DNA of 64,000 bases from Sedimentibacter sp. (GTDB lineage Bacteria; Bacillota; Clostridia; Tissierellales; Sedimentibacteraceae). The stretch covers positions 1 to 64,000 of the forward strand of contig JAHDLA010000011.1 of the NCBI GenBank assembly GCA_018436705.1. The letters are read 5' to 3'. Made by a program: the position numbers and the translations under genes. The notes under the pieces are model-generated. The model was not told the origin of the DNA and did not search any database. It worked only from the letters and a program-made list of their open reading frames with translations. Positions 35,502 to 44,937 of this stretch are shown one piece after another. The stretch's first letter is position 1; each line of letters opens with the position of its first letter.

Positions 35502-36900
35502 ACACATTCTTTACATATTTTTTTCTTTTTCTTACAAAAGTTGAAGGATCTATTCCAAGTTCCTTGGCCGCTCCCCTTACATTTCCGTATTTCTCATACG
35601 CTTTAAATATCAGATCTTTCTCTACTTTTCCCAAAGCATCTGCTAGATTTGGAATGCTGCCTGCCTCAACAGTCCTGTGTCCGTCTGAATTATTTATTAT
35701 GTGAGAAGGCAGGCTTGATTTGGTAATATCCATATCCTTAGTCGTCACCACCAGCATTTCTATTAGATTGCGAAGTTCCCTAACATTTCCGGGCCAGCTG
35801 TATTCATAAAAATATTTAAGCACTTCATTTGAAATTGTTTTTTCCATTCTGTATTTTTTATTATAAACTTTTAAAAAGTATTCCGCCAGAGGAATTATGC
35901 TGCTTTTTCTCTCTCTCATTGGCACAACCTTGAGGGGAACAACATTCAGACGGTAAAACAAGTCCTCGCGAAACAACCCTTTTTCCACCATCTCCTCCAG
36001 ATCTCTATTCGTTGACGCAATTAACCTGACATCTACCTTAATAGTATTGTTGCTTCCAACTCTTTCAAATTGTCCATCCTGAAGAACTCTTAAAAGCTTA
36101 ACCTGCATATTCAGCGGCAGCTCGCCGATTTCATCCAAAAGCAGCGTTCCATTGTTTGCAGCTTCAAAAATTCCCATTTTGCCTCCCTTTGAGGCTCCTG
36201 TAAACGATCCCTCTGCATATCCAAAAAATTCTGATTCTATGAGATTTTCAGGAATAGCTCCACAGTTAATCTTTATAAACGGTTTATCCCTGCGGCTGCT
36301 ATTATTATAAATATACTTGGCCAGGACCTCCTTACCAGAACCTGTTTCTCCATTGATAAGCACCGTAGTATCAACTTTGGCCACTCTCTTTGCAAGCAGC
36401 AGTAGGTTCAACATGCTCTCATCCTCAGCAATTAAATATTCATCATTTGCTATCTGCAGCTTCAGTTCCTCTATGATTCCCTTGTATTTTTTATTTTCGT
36501 CTTTTCTTTTATTTTCCTTATCCTGAAGTTCCTTTAATTCTGTAATATCTCTGACGTTGGTAACAATTATTTTTACATTTCCGCTTCTATCAAAGAAAGG
36601 AGTACTGGTTACCAGCGCACTTTTTCCAGTATTGAATGTCTGATAAATTGTTTTAGGCAGCTTATCTTTCAAAACGGAAAATGAAGTTACCTCGGACATT
36701 ATGCCTCTTTTGGCCACCTCTGCCATATTATGCCCCAAAAGCTCATCTCTCTTCAGTCCTGTTATGCGTTCATAGCTTTTATTAATCATTATTGTATTAG
36801 CTTCACTGTCGGTAACGTATATCCCGTCAAATGAAGTTTCAATTATCATCTCGAGCATCTGAATATAATTGTCGCCTATAATTGTTTTTTTCATTTTCAT
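35500..36900 (-). CDS. Sigma-54-dependent transcriptional activator with PAS sensor domain
   Basis: The 466-residue enhancer-binding protein has an N-terminal PAS domain (residues 10-120: [25 protein letters not shown]), a short coiled linker, an AAA+ domain (Walker [16 protein letters not shown] near residue 184; Walker [27 protein letters not shown]) and a Fis-type helix-turn-helix at the C terminus ([23 protein letters not shown]). The sigma-54 contact loop reads GSFTGA rather than GAFTGA. It lies directly upstream of the sigma-54 promoter of abfD and is its obvious regulator. The PAS ligand is unknown. AGGAG precedes ATG 36900; a second ATG at 36894 is possible. Confidence 0.93.
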   Translation of the reverse strand: MKMKKTIIGDNYIQMLEMIIETSFDGIYVTDSEANTIMINKSYERITGLKRDELLGHNMAEVAKRGIMSEVTSFSVLKDKLPKTIYQTFNTGKSALVTSTPFFDRSGNVKIIVTNVRDITELKELQDKENKRKDENKKYKGIIEELKLQIANDEYLIAEDESMLNLLLLAKRVAKVDTTVLINGETGSGKEVLAKYIYNNSSRRDKPFIKINCGAIPENLIESEFFGYAEGSFTGASKGGKMGIFEAANNGTLLLDEIGELPLNMQVKLLRVLQDGQFERVGSNNTIKVDVRLIASTNRDLEEMVEKGLFREDLFYRLNVVPLKVVPMRERKSSIIPLAEYFLKVYNKKYRMEKTISNEVLKYFYEYSWPGNVRELRNLIEMLVVTTKDMDITKSSLPSHIINNSDGHRTVEAGSIPNLADALGKVEKDLIFKAYEKYGNVRGAAKELGIDPSTFVRKRKKYVKNV

Positions 36901-36942
36901 TACTCCTGAAATATTTTCTGTAAACCACTCCTGAATCTTTCC

Positions 36943-38691
36943 TTACAAAATTCTTAGCTGATTCTGCAGCAAAACTCCCACTATATCAGCAAACCTCTCC
37001 AAATTGCTGATTCTTACAAAATTCCTTCCAAAGATTTTTTTTGCAGAATCAACATCCTCATCTTCACCTGTAAATACACAAAGTATTGAGTCGCCCTTCA
37101 TGGTTCCTTTTTTGACCTCATATGCTGTATCATTTACTCCCTTGATTCCGGAATATTCGGTCTTATGTGGAATTATTCCAGTTCCGGGATTAATTTCAAT
37201 GTCATTTGGCTTGCAGTCAGACAAAATAATGAGTATTTTATTTTCACTCTGTGCACTTTCCATCATGTGCACCGCCGTTCTCACAGCAAGGCCGTCTCGA
37301 TTTGATCCTGATGACCTGTAATCAAATATTTTATCGTTTTTTTTCGACTCCTCGTAATCTCTGAACACATTTATAATTGTATATCCTCTTAAACTACAGT
37401 AAGAATATACCTTGACCGGAATCTCACATCTAGTCAAGCTTTCAGCTATTATATAACCCTGAGCAGCTATAATTTCCTGGCGTTCACATTGTGACGCTGA
37501 GCTGTCAAGGAGTATGTCAACAGTTATATTTCCTATATCGTTCTTTAACTCTCTGCTAAATACCTTACTGTCATTTACATGAATACTTCTCCATATTCTG
37601 TTTGCATCGATTCTGCCGGTTTTTGATTTAACCACGGTGGATTCAAAATTAACAAGCATTGTATTTCGAATTCTGTTTGTTAGATTTGCAATGCTGTTGC
37701 TGTGCCTTGAATAGCTGTCATAATAAAAATCAATATTAGATTTTCTCTGTTCCTTTGCCAGCTTCCTCATATATCGTTCATCTGCATCTGAATCTGTAGA
37801 ATTATCAAATTCCCCTCGCGTAAAGTGAAGCCTTGATCTTTTATGGTTCCCAGTGCACAGTATTTTTTCCATTGCAGAAATTTTATGTTCAGGTAAAATT
37901 GAACGACCGTAATACTTTTGTATATAGCTTCTATCTGCACTTAGCCTCGGTATATTAATTTTTCGGAGATCCAAATTTTTAAGTTTCAATTCCTCATCCT
38001 GCTCAAAGAAAAAATCTCTCGTTGTTTCGGCAGATTCGATTACCATGTCCTTCATTAAAGCATTGCCCGGATTCCCCGAGTCATCGTCGCTATCTTTAGA
38101 GTGTTCTAAAGCATTGGGCATTTTCTTTTCACTGTATTTATCTGATGAAATCTCATAGCTTCCAGCTTGAAATTTAAAATATTTTTTTATTATTTCATTC
38201 ATTCTGTCTATTATTTCTTCAGTACTCATGTGAATATCAAACTCAAGTTCTTCCAAAATCATGATAATGCGGGGCTCAGCTTCTGCATCAATCCCCAGCA
38301 CCCTTTTAAAATGCACTTTCCTTACTTCATCCAATATAGCTCTTTCATACTTAGGAATATCTTCATTGAGAACCTTTTTTGCATGTTCACGCCTTAAATG
38401 GGCGAGAATCGGGCGATCTTTTTTTGCTGCAAGATACGTACTGTTTTCCAGTCCTATCCAAAACAGCTTCTCAAAAAAATCATGATCTGAATCTGTTCTC
38501 AAGAAAGCGAAATATTTTTTCAAAAGCACATAATCATAATATTTATAAACAGCACCTGCTATAAAATTACCATATAGATCTGCTTTCCCGTTTTCATCAA
38601 AGACCTCCAATTCCGGACTGAACGAATAATTATCTGAAGCATTCCATATTATATTAAGCGCTCGTTTTTGCTCATGTTCCAGTCTCTTCAT
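36943..38691 (-). CDS. VWA (von Willebrand factor A) domain protein paired with a MoxR-type ATPase
   Basis: The 582-residue soluble protein has a largely helical N-terminal half with charged, low-complexity segments and a C-terminal VWA domain: MIDAS motif DSSAS near residue 396 (VDILLDSSASQ), RSSGSNRDGLAVRTA and LSDCKPNDIE. It resembles the NorD/CobT-type VWA partners of AAA+ ATPases, which act together in enzyme or metal-cofactor maturation. The ATPase gene ends 2 bp upstream. The client is unknown; the neighbouring metalloenzymes of the sigma-54 operon are candidates (inference). No membrane segment is visible. Confidence 0.85.
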   Translation of the reverse strand: MKRLEHEQKRALNIIWNASDNYSFSPELEVFDENGKADLYGNFIAGAVYKYYDYVLLKKYFAFLRTDSDHDFFEKLFWIGLENSTYLAAKKDRPILAHLRREHAKKVLNEDIPKYERAILDEVRKVHFKRVLGIDAEAEPRIIMILEELEFDIHMSTEEIIDRMNEIIKKYFKFQAGSYEISSDKYSEKKMPNALEHSKDSDDDSGNPGNALMKDMVIESAETTRDFFFEQDEELKLKNLDLRKINIPRLSADRSYIQKYYGRSILPEHKISAMEKILCTGNHKRSRLHFTRGEFDNSTDSDADERYMRKLAKEQRKSNIDFYYDSYSRHSNSIANLTNRIRNTMLVNFESTVVKSKTGRIDANRIWRSIHVNDSKVFSRELKNDIGNITVDILLDSSASQCERQEIIAAQGYIIAESLTRCEIPVKVYSYCSLRGYTIINVFRDYEESKKNDKIFDYRSSGSNRDGLAVRTAVHMMESAQSENKILIILSDCKPNDIEINPGTGIIPHKTEYSGIKGVNDTAYEVKKGTMKGDSILCVFTGEDEDVDSAKKIFGRNFVRISNLERFADIVGVLLQNQLRIL

Positions 38692-38693
38692 AA

Positions 38694-39611
38694 TTAGTCA
38701 GTAAATATTTCATTCCTTTCAAGTTTTTTGGGTATTCTTAAGCGTATTGCATCTTGAACAAGCTTTCTTTCGAATTCATCAAATGACTTGTTTATAATTC
38801 CCATTTCAAGCGCCTTATTTGCTTCAAGGCCTTTATCCATCAAATGCATTGCGGAAATCAGCCCTCTCAGGTCAACCGACTTGGTTGAAATTTCAGAATT
38901 ATCACTTTTAAGCCTCAAATCCCGGAACAGTCCTGTAAATTGATCCATGTAGTCTTCCTTTATATTTGGAAATTCAGTTAAAAGAAGCTTCTTTAAATTT
39001 TCCGATGAAATAACAGGCATATTTATAACCATGAAACGAGAAGCCAGTGCCTCATTAAGTTCTCTTGTTCCTGCGTAGCCATAGTTCATTGTAGCGATAA
39101 ACCTCACCGCATCATCAAGCTCAATTTTATCGTATCCCGGCACATCTATTATTCTTCTGTAGTCGAGGGTTGCATGAAGCACTGCCATAGAATCATTCTT
39201 TGCCATATTTATTTCATCTAGGACTCCGAATCCTCCACATGTCGCACATTCATAAACAGGTCCCTTTCTGAACACAACGCTTCCATTCTCAAATGTATCA
39301 GTTCCTATCAGCGTTGACGAATCAGTGTTGATATGAAATGATATGTCCCATTTCGGCCTTCCGAATGCAAGCGAAAGATTTTCCGCCAAAACATTTTTAC
39401 CCGTCGCCTTTGAACCTACCAGCAATATATTTTCTCCGCAGAGAAGGGCTGTTATTGCCTGCTCCCATATATCTCTGCCGTAGTAGTTATACTTTGGCTT
39501 TGGAATCCTGTACTTCGCCTGAGGATTCACATTGTACTGTTTTCTGAATTTTTCTATCTCTATAATCAGCTTCTCGCTGACTCCTTCTTTTTTTAAAAAA
39601 TCTAGTATCAT
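38694..39611 (-). CDS. MoxR/NorQ-type AAA+ ATPase
   Basis: The 305-residue ATPase has Walker A as VGSKATGKNVLAENL near residue 67, Walker B GVLDEINMAKND, sensor 1 FIATMNYGYAGTRELN and the arginine-finger segment ASRFMVI. MoxR-family ATPases work with VWA proteins as chaperones that mature or activate enzyme complexes. The Walker A ends GKN where GKT or GKS is usual, a substitution worth checking for activity. The start codon overlaps the mscS stop (ATGA), and the VWA gene follows after 2 bp. Confidence 0.87.
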   Translation of the reverse strand: MILDFLKKEGVSEKLIIEIEKFRKQYNVNPQAKYRIPKPKYNYYGRDIWEQAITALLCGENILLVGSKATGKNVLAENLSLAFGRPKWDISFHINTDSSTLIGTDTFENGSVVFRKGPVYECATCGGFGVLDEINMAKNDSMAVLHATLDYRRIIDVPGYDKIELDDAVRFIATMNYGYAGTRELNEALASRFMVINMPVISSENLKKLLLTEFPNIKEDYMDQFTGLFRDLRLKSDNSEISTKSVDLRGLISAMHLMDKGLEANKALEMGIINKSFDEFERKLVQDAIRLRIPKKLERNEIFTD

Positions 39612-40849
39612 ATTTTCCTCTCATTTAATATTGCATTATTAAAATCATAACTTGATGGCTTTTGAAAAATTCGCAATTCAAAAAACTCAGCCACCGCAAA
39701 TAAGTGATCAAAAATATCTGATTGTATATTTTCATAATTTACCCAATCTATATCATTTATAAATGCATAAATTTCCAACGGAAGACCATTATCTCCGGGA
39801 ACCAACTGCCTAACCATAAGTGTCATTCCATTATGAATCTTAGGATGATTGCTTATATAGTTTTGAACGTAGATTCTGAACACTCCCACATTAGTTAAAT
39901 TTCTGCCATTAATAAGCAAATCCTTATTTTCTGTTTTTTCGTTAGAATCCTTTAATTCTATTTCTTTGTTTTTAATATAATCTTTTAAGATATTAATTTT
40001 TTTATATCTGTCAAGCATTTCATTTGTGCAAAATTTAATACTTGTAATATCAATATTAATAGAGCGCTTTATGCGCCTTGCCCCCATTTCCTGCATACCT
40101 CTCCAGTTTTTAAAAGAATCGGAGATCAAAGCATATGTAGGTATTGTAACTATTGTTTTATCAAAGTTCTGAATTTTCACCGTGTTTAATGTTATATCTA
40201 TCACGTCGCCGTCTGCACCATACTTGGACATTTCAATCCAATCACCTATTCTAAGCATATCATTCCATGTCAATTGCATACCTGCAACAAACCCAACTAT
40301 GGAGTCCTTAAATATTAAAGTAGTCAGCGCAGTCAACGCTCCGATTCCGCTTATTAGTGCAACCGGACTTTTATCTACCATTATGGAAATAATCATTATA
40401 ATTAATACTATATACAGTATAATCTCAATTACCTGCAAAAATCCCTTAATAGGTCTGTCTTTTGATATTGAAAATTGTCTGTAAATATCTTCAGCAGATT
40501 TTATCAAAGCTCTTCCCACTAAAATTACTGTAAATAAAATATATATCATTGAAAGCTTTGAAACTACCACTGAAAATTCATCAAAAAACACCGCACTGTT
40601 ATATGTGGTTATACCAGGGATAATCATTACGATTTTATGAAACACTCTATTTTTAAATAATATATCATCCCAATTATATTTATTGTTTTTAATGCGCTTA
40701 AACAAAAACCTCAATACAACTTTGTATATAATTAAAGTTATTGTAATTGATACGGCCAAAATTACAACCATCAATATAAGATAATTTAAATACTTTGCAG
40801 CAGTTTCATTTAATCCGTAATCAATAAGCGTTGCATATACGGAATCCAT
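39608..40849 (-). CDS. Mechanosensitive ion channel, MscS family (YbdG-like)
   Basis: The 413-residue membrane protein has about five N-terminal transmembrane segments (first at residues 20-47), a pore-lining helix region (VALISGIGALTALTTLIFKDSIVGFVAGMQL near residue 167) and the MscS beta domain (RIGDWIEMSKYGADGDVIDITLNTVKIQNFD), then a long cytoplasmic C-terminal part with an acidic insertion (KEIELKDSNEKTENKD). It would relieve osmotic pressure. AAGGAGTG precedes the start. Its 4-bp overlap with the MoxR gene puts the channel in the same transcript as the MoxR-VWA pair. Confidence 0.9.
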   Translation of the reverse strand: MDSVYATLIDYGLNETAAKYLNYLILMVVILAVSITITLIIYKVVLRFLFKRIKNNKYNWDDILFKNRVFHKIVMIIPGITTYNSAVFFDEFSVVVSKLSMIYILFTVILVGRALIKSAEDIYRQFSISKDRPIKGFLQVIEIILYIVLIIMIISIMVDKSPVALISGIGALTALTTLIFKDSIVGFVAGMQLTWNDMLRIGDWIEMSKYGADGDVIDITLNTVKIQNFDKTIVTIPTYALISDSFKNWRGMQEMGARRIKRSINIDITSIKFCTNEMLDRYKKINILKDYIKNKEIELKDSNEKTENKDLLINGRNLTNVGVFRIYVQNYISNHPKIHNGMTLMVRQLVPGDNGLPLEIYAFINDIDWVNYENIQSDIFDHLFAVAEFFELRIFQKPSSYDFNNAILNERKI

Positions 40850-40869
40850 TTAATCACTCCTTCAAAAAT

Positions 40870-42225
40870 CTAAAATAGTAAATCCATTACTTGTCTGATA
40901 TTATTAACAGGAATTAATTCCATGTTTTTTATATCCTTGATCGTATCATTGGATTCTGCGATTACGGCTCTTTCAAATCCCATTTTCTGCGCCTCAATCA
41001 AGCGTTTTTCAATGGAATTTACTCCCCTAATTTCTCCCGTAAGGCCTACTTCTCCTATTAAAATTGTTTTAAAATCTACAGGAACTTCCTTGAAACTTGA
41101 GGCAATAGCACAAAGTATCGCCAGATCGGCTGCCGGCTCTCTGAGCTGCAAGCCGCCTGTTACATTTATAAATGTATCAGAACTTTGAATTGCCAGTCCA
41201 GCTTTCTTTTCAAGCACTGCAATCAACATTGCCGCCCTGTTCTTATCAATACCTGTTGTGACTCTGTTTGCAAAGCCCGCAGGTGAATACGTAACAAGAG
41301 CCTGAATCTCTATAAGCACGGGTCGGGTTCCCTCCATTGCCGCAGTAACCACAGTTCCGTATGCATCAACAGGTCTGCCCTTTAAGAAAACCTCCGAGGG
41401 ATTCTCCACCTCAACAAGTCCCTTTTCTCTCATTTCAAAAATACCTATTTCGTTTGTTGATCCAAAACGATTTTTAACAGATCTTAATATACGGTAGGCA
41501 AAATGCCTTTCACCCTCAAAATATAGAACCGTATCAACCATATGTTCCAAAACTCTTGGCCCAGCTATGGCGCCTGATTTAGTAACATGCCCTACAATAA
41601 AAGTAGCCATGTTCCTTATCTTGGTCATGCGCATAACCATGGCTGTAACCTCTCTTACCTGGCTCACGCTTCCCGGCGCAGACACCGTATCTGGCGAATA
41701 AATGGTCTGTATGGAATCAAGTATCAAAAGGTCAGGTTCCTCTTTTTCCACTAATTCTTTTATAACATCAATGTTGGTCTCAGACAGCACGTAAAGCTCC
41801 CCGTCACATACTCCCAACCTATCTGCTCTTATTTTTATCTGTTCTCCTGATTCTTCACCGGAAACATAAAGAACCTTAAGCTTCTGACTTGAGACATAGT
41901 CCGCAACCTGCAGAAGCAGCGTTGACTTACCTATGCCCGGATCACCGCCCACAAGTATAAGTGAGCTTCTTATTATTCCACCCCCAAGCACTCTGTCCAT
42001 TTCACGACTGCCGGTGGAATACCTTTCTTTTTTTGTTGAGGTTATATTCTGAATTCTTTCAACCTTTCCCTTGCTTATGCCCCTTTGATTTTTAGCACTG
42101 TTTTCTTTTGATTCCACTTCCTCTACAAAGGTGTTCCACTGTCCGCATGACGGACACTTGCCCAACCATTTGGCAGTTTCGTAGCCGCATTCCTGGCAAA
42201 CAAACTTTGTTTTTATCCTGGCCAT
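40870..42225 (-). CDS. radA: DNA repair protein RadA/Sms
   Basis: RadA is a RecA-like helicase that processes recombination intermediates. The 451-residue protein has the N-terminal zinc finger (CQECGYETAKWLGKCPSCGQW), Walker A GGDPGIGKSTLLLQ near residue 93, the RadA-specific KNRFGSTNEIGIFEM motif near residue 250, and a C-terminal Lon-like domain (INVTGGLQLREPAADLA). It is the first gene of a minus-strand run radA-mscS-moxR-VWA. The start lies at an ATG with AGGTG upstream. Confidence 0.95.
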   Translation of the reverse strand: MARIKTKFVCQECGYETAKWLGKCPSCGQWNTFVEEVESKENSAKNQRGISKGKVERIQNITSTKKERYSTGSREMDRVLGGGIIRSSLILVGGDPGIGKSTLLLQVADYVSSQKLKVLYVSGEESGEQIKIRADRLGVCDGELYVLSETNIDVIKELVEKEEPDLLILDSIQTIYSPDTVSAPGSVSQVREVTAMVMRMTKIRNMATFIVGHVTKSGAIAGPRVLEHMVDTVLYFEGERHFAYRILRSVKNRFGSTNEIGIFEMREKGLVEVENPSEVFLKGRPVDAYGTVVTAAMEGTRPVLIEIQALVTYSPAGFANRVTTGIDKNRAAMLIAVLEKKAGLAIQSSDTFINVTGGLQLREPAADLAILCAIASSFKEVPVDFKTILIGEVGLTGEIRGVNSIEKRLIEAQKMGFERAVIAESNDTIKDIKNMELIPVNNIRQVMDLLF

Positions 42226-42402
42226 ACTTCACCTGCTTTCATCTGTTATTAATAATATATCTCAAGGTATGTATCATGTCAATATATGAAGAAAATTTGC
42301 AGAATAATAATATTTTTTACTAAAATGTTTAGCATTTTTAAACTTTAAATCAAGCTATGTGCTTTCTTTTTTGTAAAAATTATAACTTTATATAATTTAA
42401 TA

Positions 42403-42431
42403 TTGACATTACAATTACAGGTATGTATAAT
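42403..42431 (+). promoter_or_regulatory. Consensus promoter of the regulator-potABCD operon
   Basis: TTGACA (42403-42408), 17 bp, TATAAT (42426-42431): a perfect sigma-A consensus, about 70 bp upstream of the regulator's start codon. Such a strong promoter implies repression. Confidence 0.92.
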
Positions 42432-42444
42432 AAAATTCGATTTA

Positions 42445-42460
42445 AAAGTTTAATAACTTT
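42445..42460. promoter_or_regulatory. Candidate operator of the pot regulator
   Basis: AAAGTT-TAAT-AACTTT is a perfect 6-4-6 inverted repeat 13 bp after the -10 box, well placed to block transcription. Binding by the adjacent XRE-cupin regulator is inferred. Confidence 0.6.
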
Positions 42461-42501
42461 AAACTCCGTGTTTAATAATATAAACAAATAATGAGGTTTT
42501 T

Positions 42502-43038
42502 ATGGATATCGGCGAAAATTTAAAAAGATTAAGAACTGCCAGCTCCCTCACTCAGCAGGAACTGGCCGACAGATGCGAGCTTACGAAGGGGTACATATCT
42601 CAAATTGAAAGAGATCTGACATCACCATCCATAGCAACACTGACAGATATACTTGAATGCCTGGGAACAGATTTAGGAAGCTTTTTTAACGAGGCTGTTG
42701 ATAAAAAAATAGTATTTAAGGAAGAAGATGTATTTGTCAAGGAATTTGACGAAGATTATAAAATCAACTGGATTATTCCCAACGCTCAGAAAAATAAAAT
42801 GGAACCCATCCTTGTAGAGCTTGGAAGCCATTCAAAAACCAAGCCGGATGAACCGCATGAAGGAGAAGAATTCGGTTATGTCCTTTCAGGGAGCATAATG
42901 CTGAATTATGGAAATAAGACCTACAAGGTTAAGAAAGGCGAATCATTTTATATAAAGACAAACAAGGCACATTTTATAGAAAACACGAGTAAAAACCCAG
43001 CGCGTATAATATGGGTTTGCACTCCGCCTAATTTTTAA
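42502..43038 (+). CDS. XRE-family regulator with cupin domain (PuuR-like)
   Basis: The 178-residue protein joins an N-terminal XRE helix-turn-helix ([40 protein letters not shown]) to a C-terminal cupin barrel ([35 protein letters not shown]). Regulators of this build beside potABCD usually sense polyamines and repress uptake (known for PuuR-type proteins). GAGG lies upstream of the ATG. potA starts 14 bp downstream, so regulator and transporter form one operon. Confidence 0.92.
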   Translation: MDIGENLKRLRTASSLTQQELADRCELTKGYISQIERDLTSPSIATLTDILECLGTDLGSFFNEAVDKKIVFKEEDVFVKEFDEDYKINWIIPNAQKNKMEPILVELGSHSKTKPDEPHEGEEFGYVLSGSIMLNYGNKTYKVKKGESFYIKTNKAHFIENTSKNPARIIWVCTPPNF

Positions 43039-43052
43039 ATCAGGAGAAAAAT

Positions 43053-44093
43053 ATGGACAACTCTATTATCGAATTGAATAGTATTACTAAAAAATATGAT
43101 GGTGAGATAGTTCTTGATGATATTAACCTATCCGTTAAGAAAAATGAATTTGTAACCTTATTGGGTCCCAGCGGCTGCGGGAAAACCACAACTTTGAGAA
43201 TTATAGGAGGTTTTGAAACGCCCGATGAAGGTGATGTATTTTTTGACGGTCATCTGATTAACGATGTTCCTCCCTTTAAGAGGCAGCTGAACACCGTATT
43301 TCAGAAATACGCCCTATTTCCTCATTTGAATGTTTTTGAAAATATAGCTTTCGGCCTTAGGATAAAGAAAATGGATGAAAGGCTTATAAACAGCAAAGTG
43401 GAAAAAATGCTGGGATTATTTAATCTGAAAAATTACGGCAAAAGAAGAATCGATCAGCTGAGCGGAGGCCAGCAGCAGCGTATTGCAATTGCCCGAGCTC
43501 TGGTTAACGAACCTAAGGTTCTTCTTCTTGATGAGCCTCTCGGTGCTCTTGATTTAAAGCTAAGAAAGGAAATGCAGCACGAACTAAAGGCTATGCAGAA
43601 ACAAATAGGAATAACCTTTATATACGTTACGCATGATCAGGAGGAAGCGCTGACAATGTCAGATACCATAGTTGTTATGAACGATGGCATAATTCAACAG
43701 ATGGGATCTCCAATCGACATATATAACGAACCGGAAAATGCTTTTGTAGCAGATTTCATAGGAGAAAGCAACATACTCAACGGTATTATGCACGATGATT
43801 ACCTGGTTGAATTTTTAGGTAAAAAATTCGATTGCCTCGATTCAGGTTTCGGCAGAGGTGAAGAAGTTGACGTAGTAATCCGCCCCGAAGATTTAGACCT
43901 TACTCCCGATGATAAAGGCAAACTTAACGGTACCGTCAACTCAGTCACATTCAAAGGTGTGCACTATGAAATGCGCATTATGGTTCAAGGTTACGAGTTT
44001 CTGGTACATTCCACAGATATGGCTCCGGCAGGCTCCACAGTTGGACTGACCCTTACGCCTGATGATATTCACATAATGGAAAAGGGGGACTGA
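43053..44093 (+). CDS. potA: Spermidine/putrescine ABC transporter, ATP-binding protein
   Basis: The 346-residue ATPase powers polyamine import. Walker [13 protein letters not shown] near residue 38, Q-loop, the signature [15 protein letters not shown] and Walker [13 protein letters not shown] are all present, followed by the C-terminal TOBE-type regulatory domain ([18 protein letters not shown]). It is the first transporter gene of potABCD and abuts potB (ATG one base after its stop codon). Confidence 0.94.
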   Translation: MDNSIIELNSITKKYDGEIVLDDINLSVKKNEFVTLLGPSGCGKTTTLRIIGGFETPDEGDVFFDGHLINDVPPFKRQLNTVFQKYALFPHLNVFENIAFGLRIKKMDERLINSKVEKMLGLFNLKNYGKRRIDQLSGGQQQRIAIARALVNEPKVLLLDEPLGALDLKLRKEMQHELKAMQKQIGITFIYVTHDQEEALTMSDTIVVMNDGIIQQMGSPIDIYNEPENAFVADFIGESNILNGIMHDDYLVEFLGKKFDCLDSGFGRGEEVDVVIRPEDLDLTPDDKGKLNGTVNSVTFKGVHYEMRIMVQGYEFLVHSTDMAPAGSTVGLTLTPDDIHIMEKGD

Positions 44094-44094
44094 T

Positions 44095-44937
44095 ATGAAA
44101 AATAGGACAAAGTACTTTTCATACCCTTATCAACTTTGGATGATAATATTTATAGTGTTCCCTAGCTTTTTGGTTTTGTTATACAGCATTACAACTAAGC
44201 AGTCAAACGGTCTTACAACCATACAGTTTACAGCAGAGAATTTCAAAAAATTTTTTGACCCTCTGTATATAAATATATTGTGGGACTCAATTTTTCTGGC
44301 CGCAGTTTCTACAGTCATATGTCTGTTGTTGGGATATCCCGCCGCATACATAATTTCAAGAGCTGATTTGTCCAAGAGAAGCACCCTACTGTTTCTCTGT
44401 ATACTCCCAATGTGGATGAACATGCTTTTAAGAACCTATGCATGGATGACCATACTTGGAAACAACGGAATTCTCAATAATTTTTTTGAACTCATAGGTC
44501 TCCCTCGGATAAACATGCTTTACACAAGAGGTGCAACCGTAATGGGAATGGTTTACAATTTTCTTCCATTTATGATACTCCCCGTATATACGGCGCTGAG
44601 CAAAATGGATGCCGGAATACTGGAAGCAGCAGATGACCTGGGAGCAAACAAGTATATAAAATTTAGAAAAGTTATATTTCCATTGAGCATGCCGGGAGTA
44701 ATTTCAGGAATTGTGATGGTATTCATGCCTGCCGTAAGCACCTTTATTATACCGCAGCTGCTTGGAGGCAACAAAAACATGATGATTGGAAATCTTATAG
44801 AAAAACTGTTCATACTGAACGGTGACTGGAATTTTGGCTCCGCCATATCAATTGTAATGATGTTGATAATACTTATTTCCATGTCAATAATGAACAGATT
44901 TGATGTTGATAAGGAAGGGGGGGCAAGGCTTTGGTAA
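44095..44937 (+). CDS. potB: Spermidine/putrescine ABC transporter, permease
   Basis: The 280-residue inner-membrane permease has six predicted membrane helices and the EAA loop (EAADDLGANKYIKFRKVIFPLSMPG) that docks on the ATPase. The RTYAWMTILGNNGILN segment is typical of PotB. AAAGGGGG precedes the ATG. The gene overlaps potC by 7 bp. Confidence 0.93.
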   Translation: MKNRTKYFSYPYQLWMIIFIVFPSFLVLLYSITTKQSNGLTTIQFTAENFKKFFDPLYINILWDSIFLAAVSTVICLLLGYPAAYIISRADLSKRSTLLFLCILPMWMNMLLRTYAWMTILGNNGILNNFFELIGLPRINMLYTRGATVMGMVYNFLPFMILPVYTALSKMDAGILEAADDLGANKYIKFRKVIFPLSMPGVISGIVMVFMPAVSTFIIPQLLGGNKNMMIGNLIEKLFILNGDWNFGSAISIVMMLIILISMSIMNRFDVDKEGGARLW

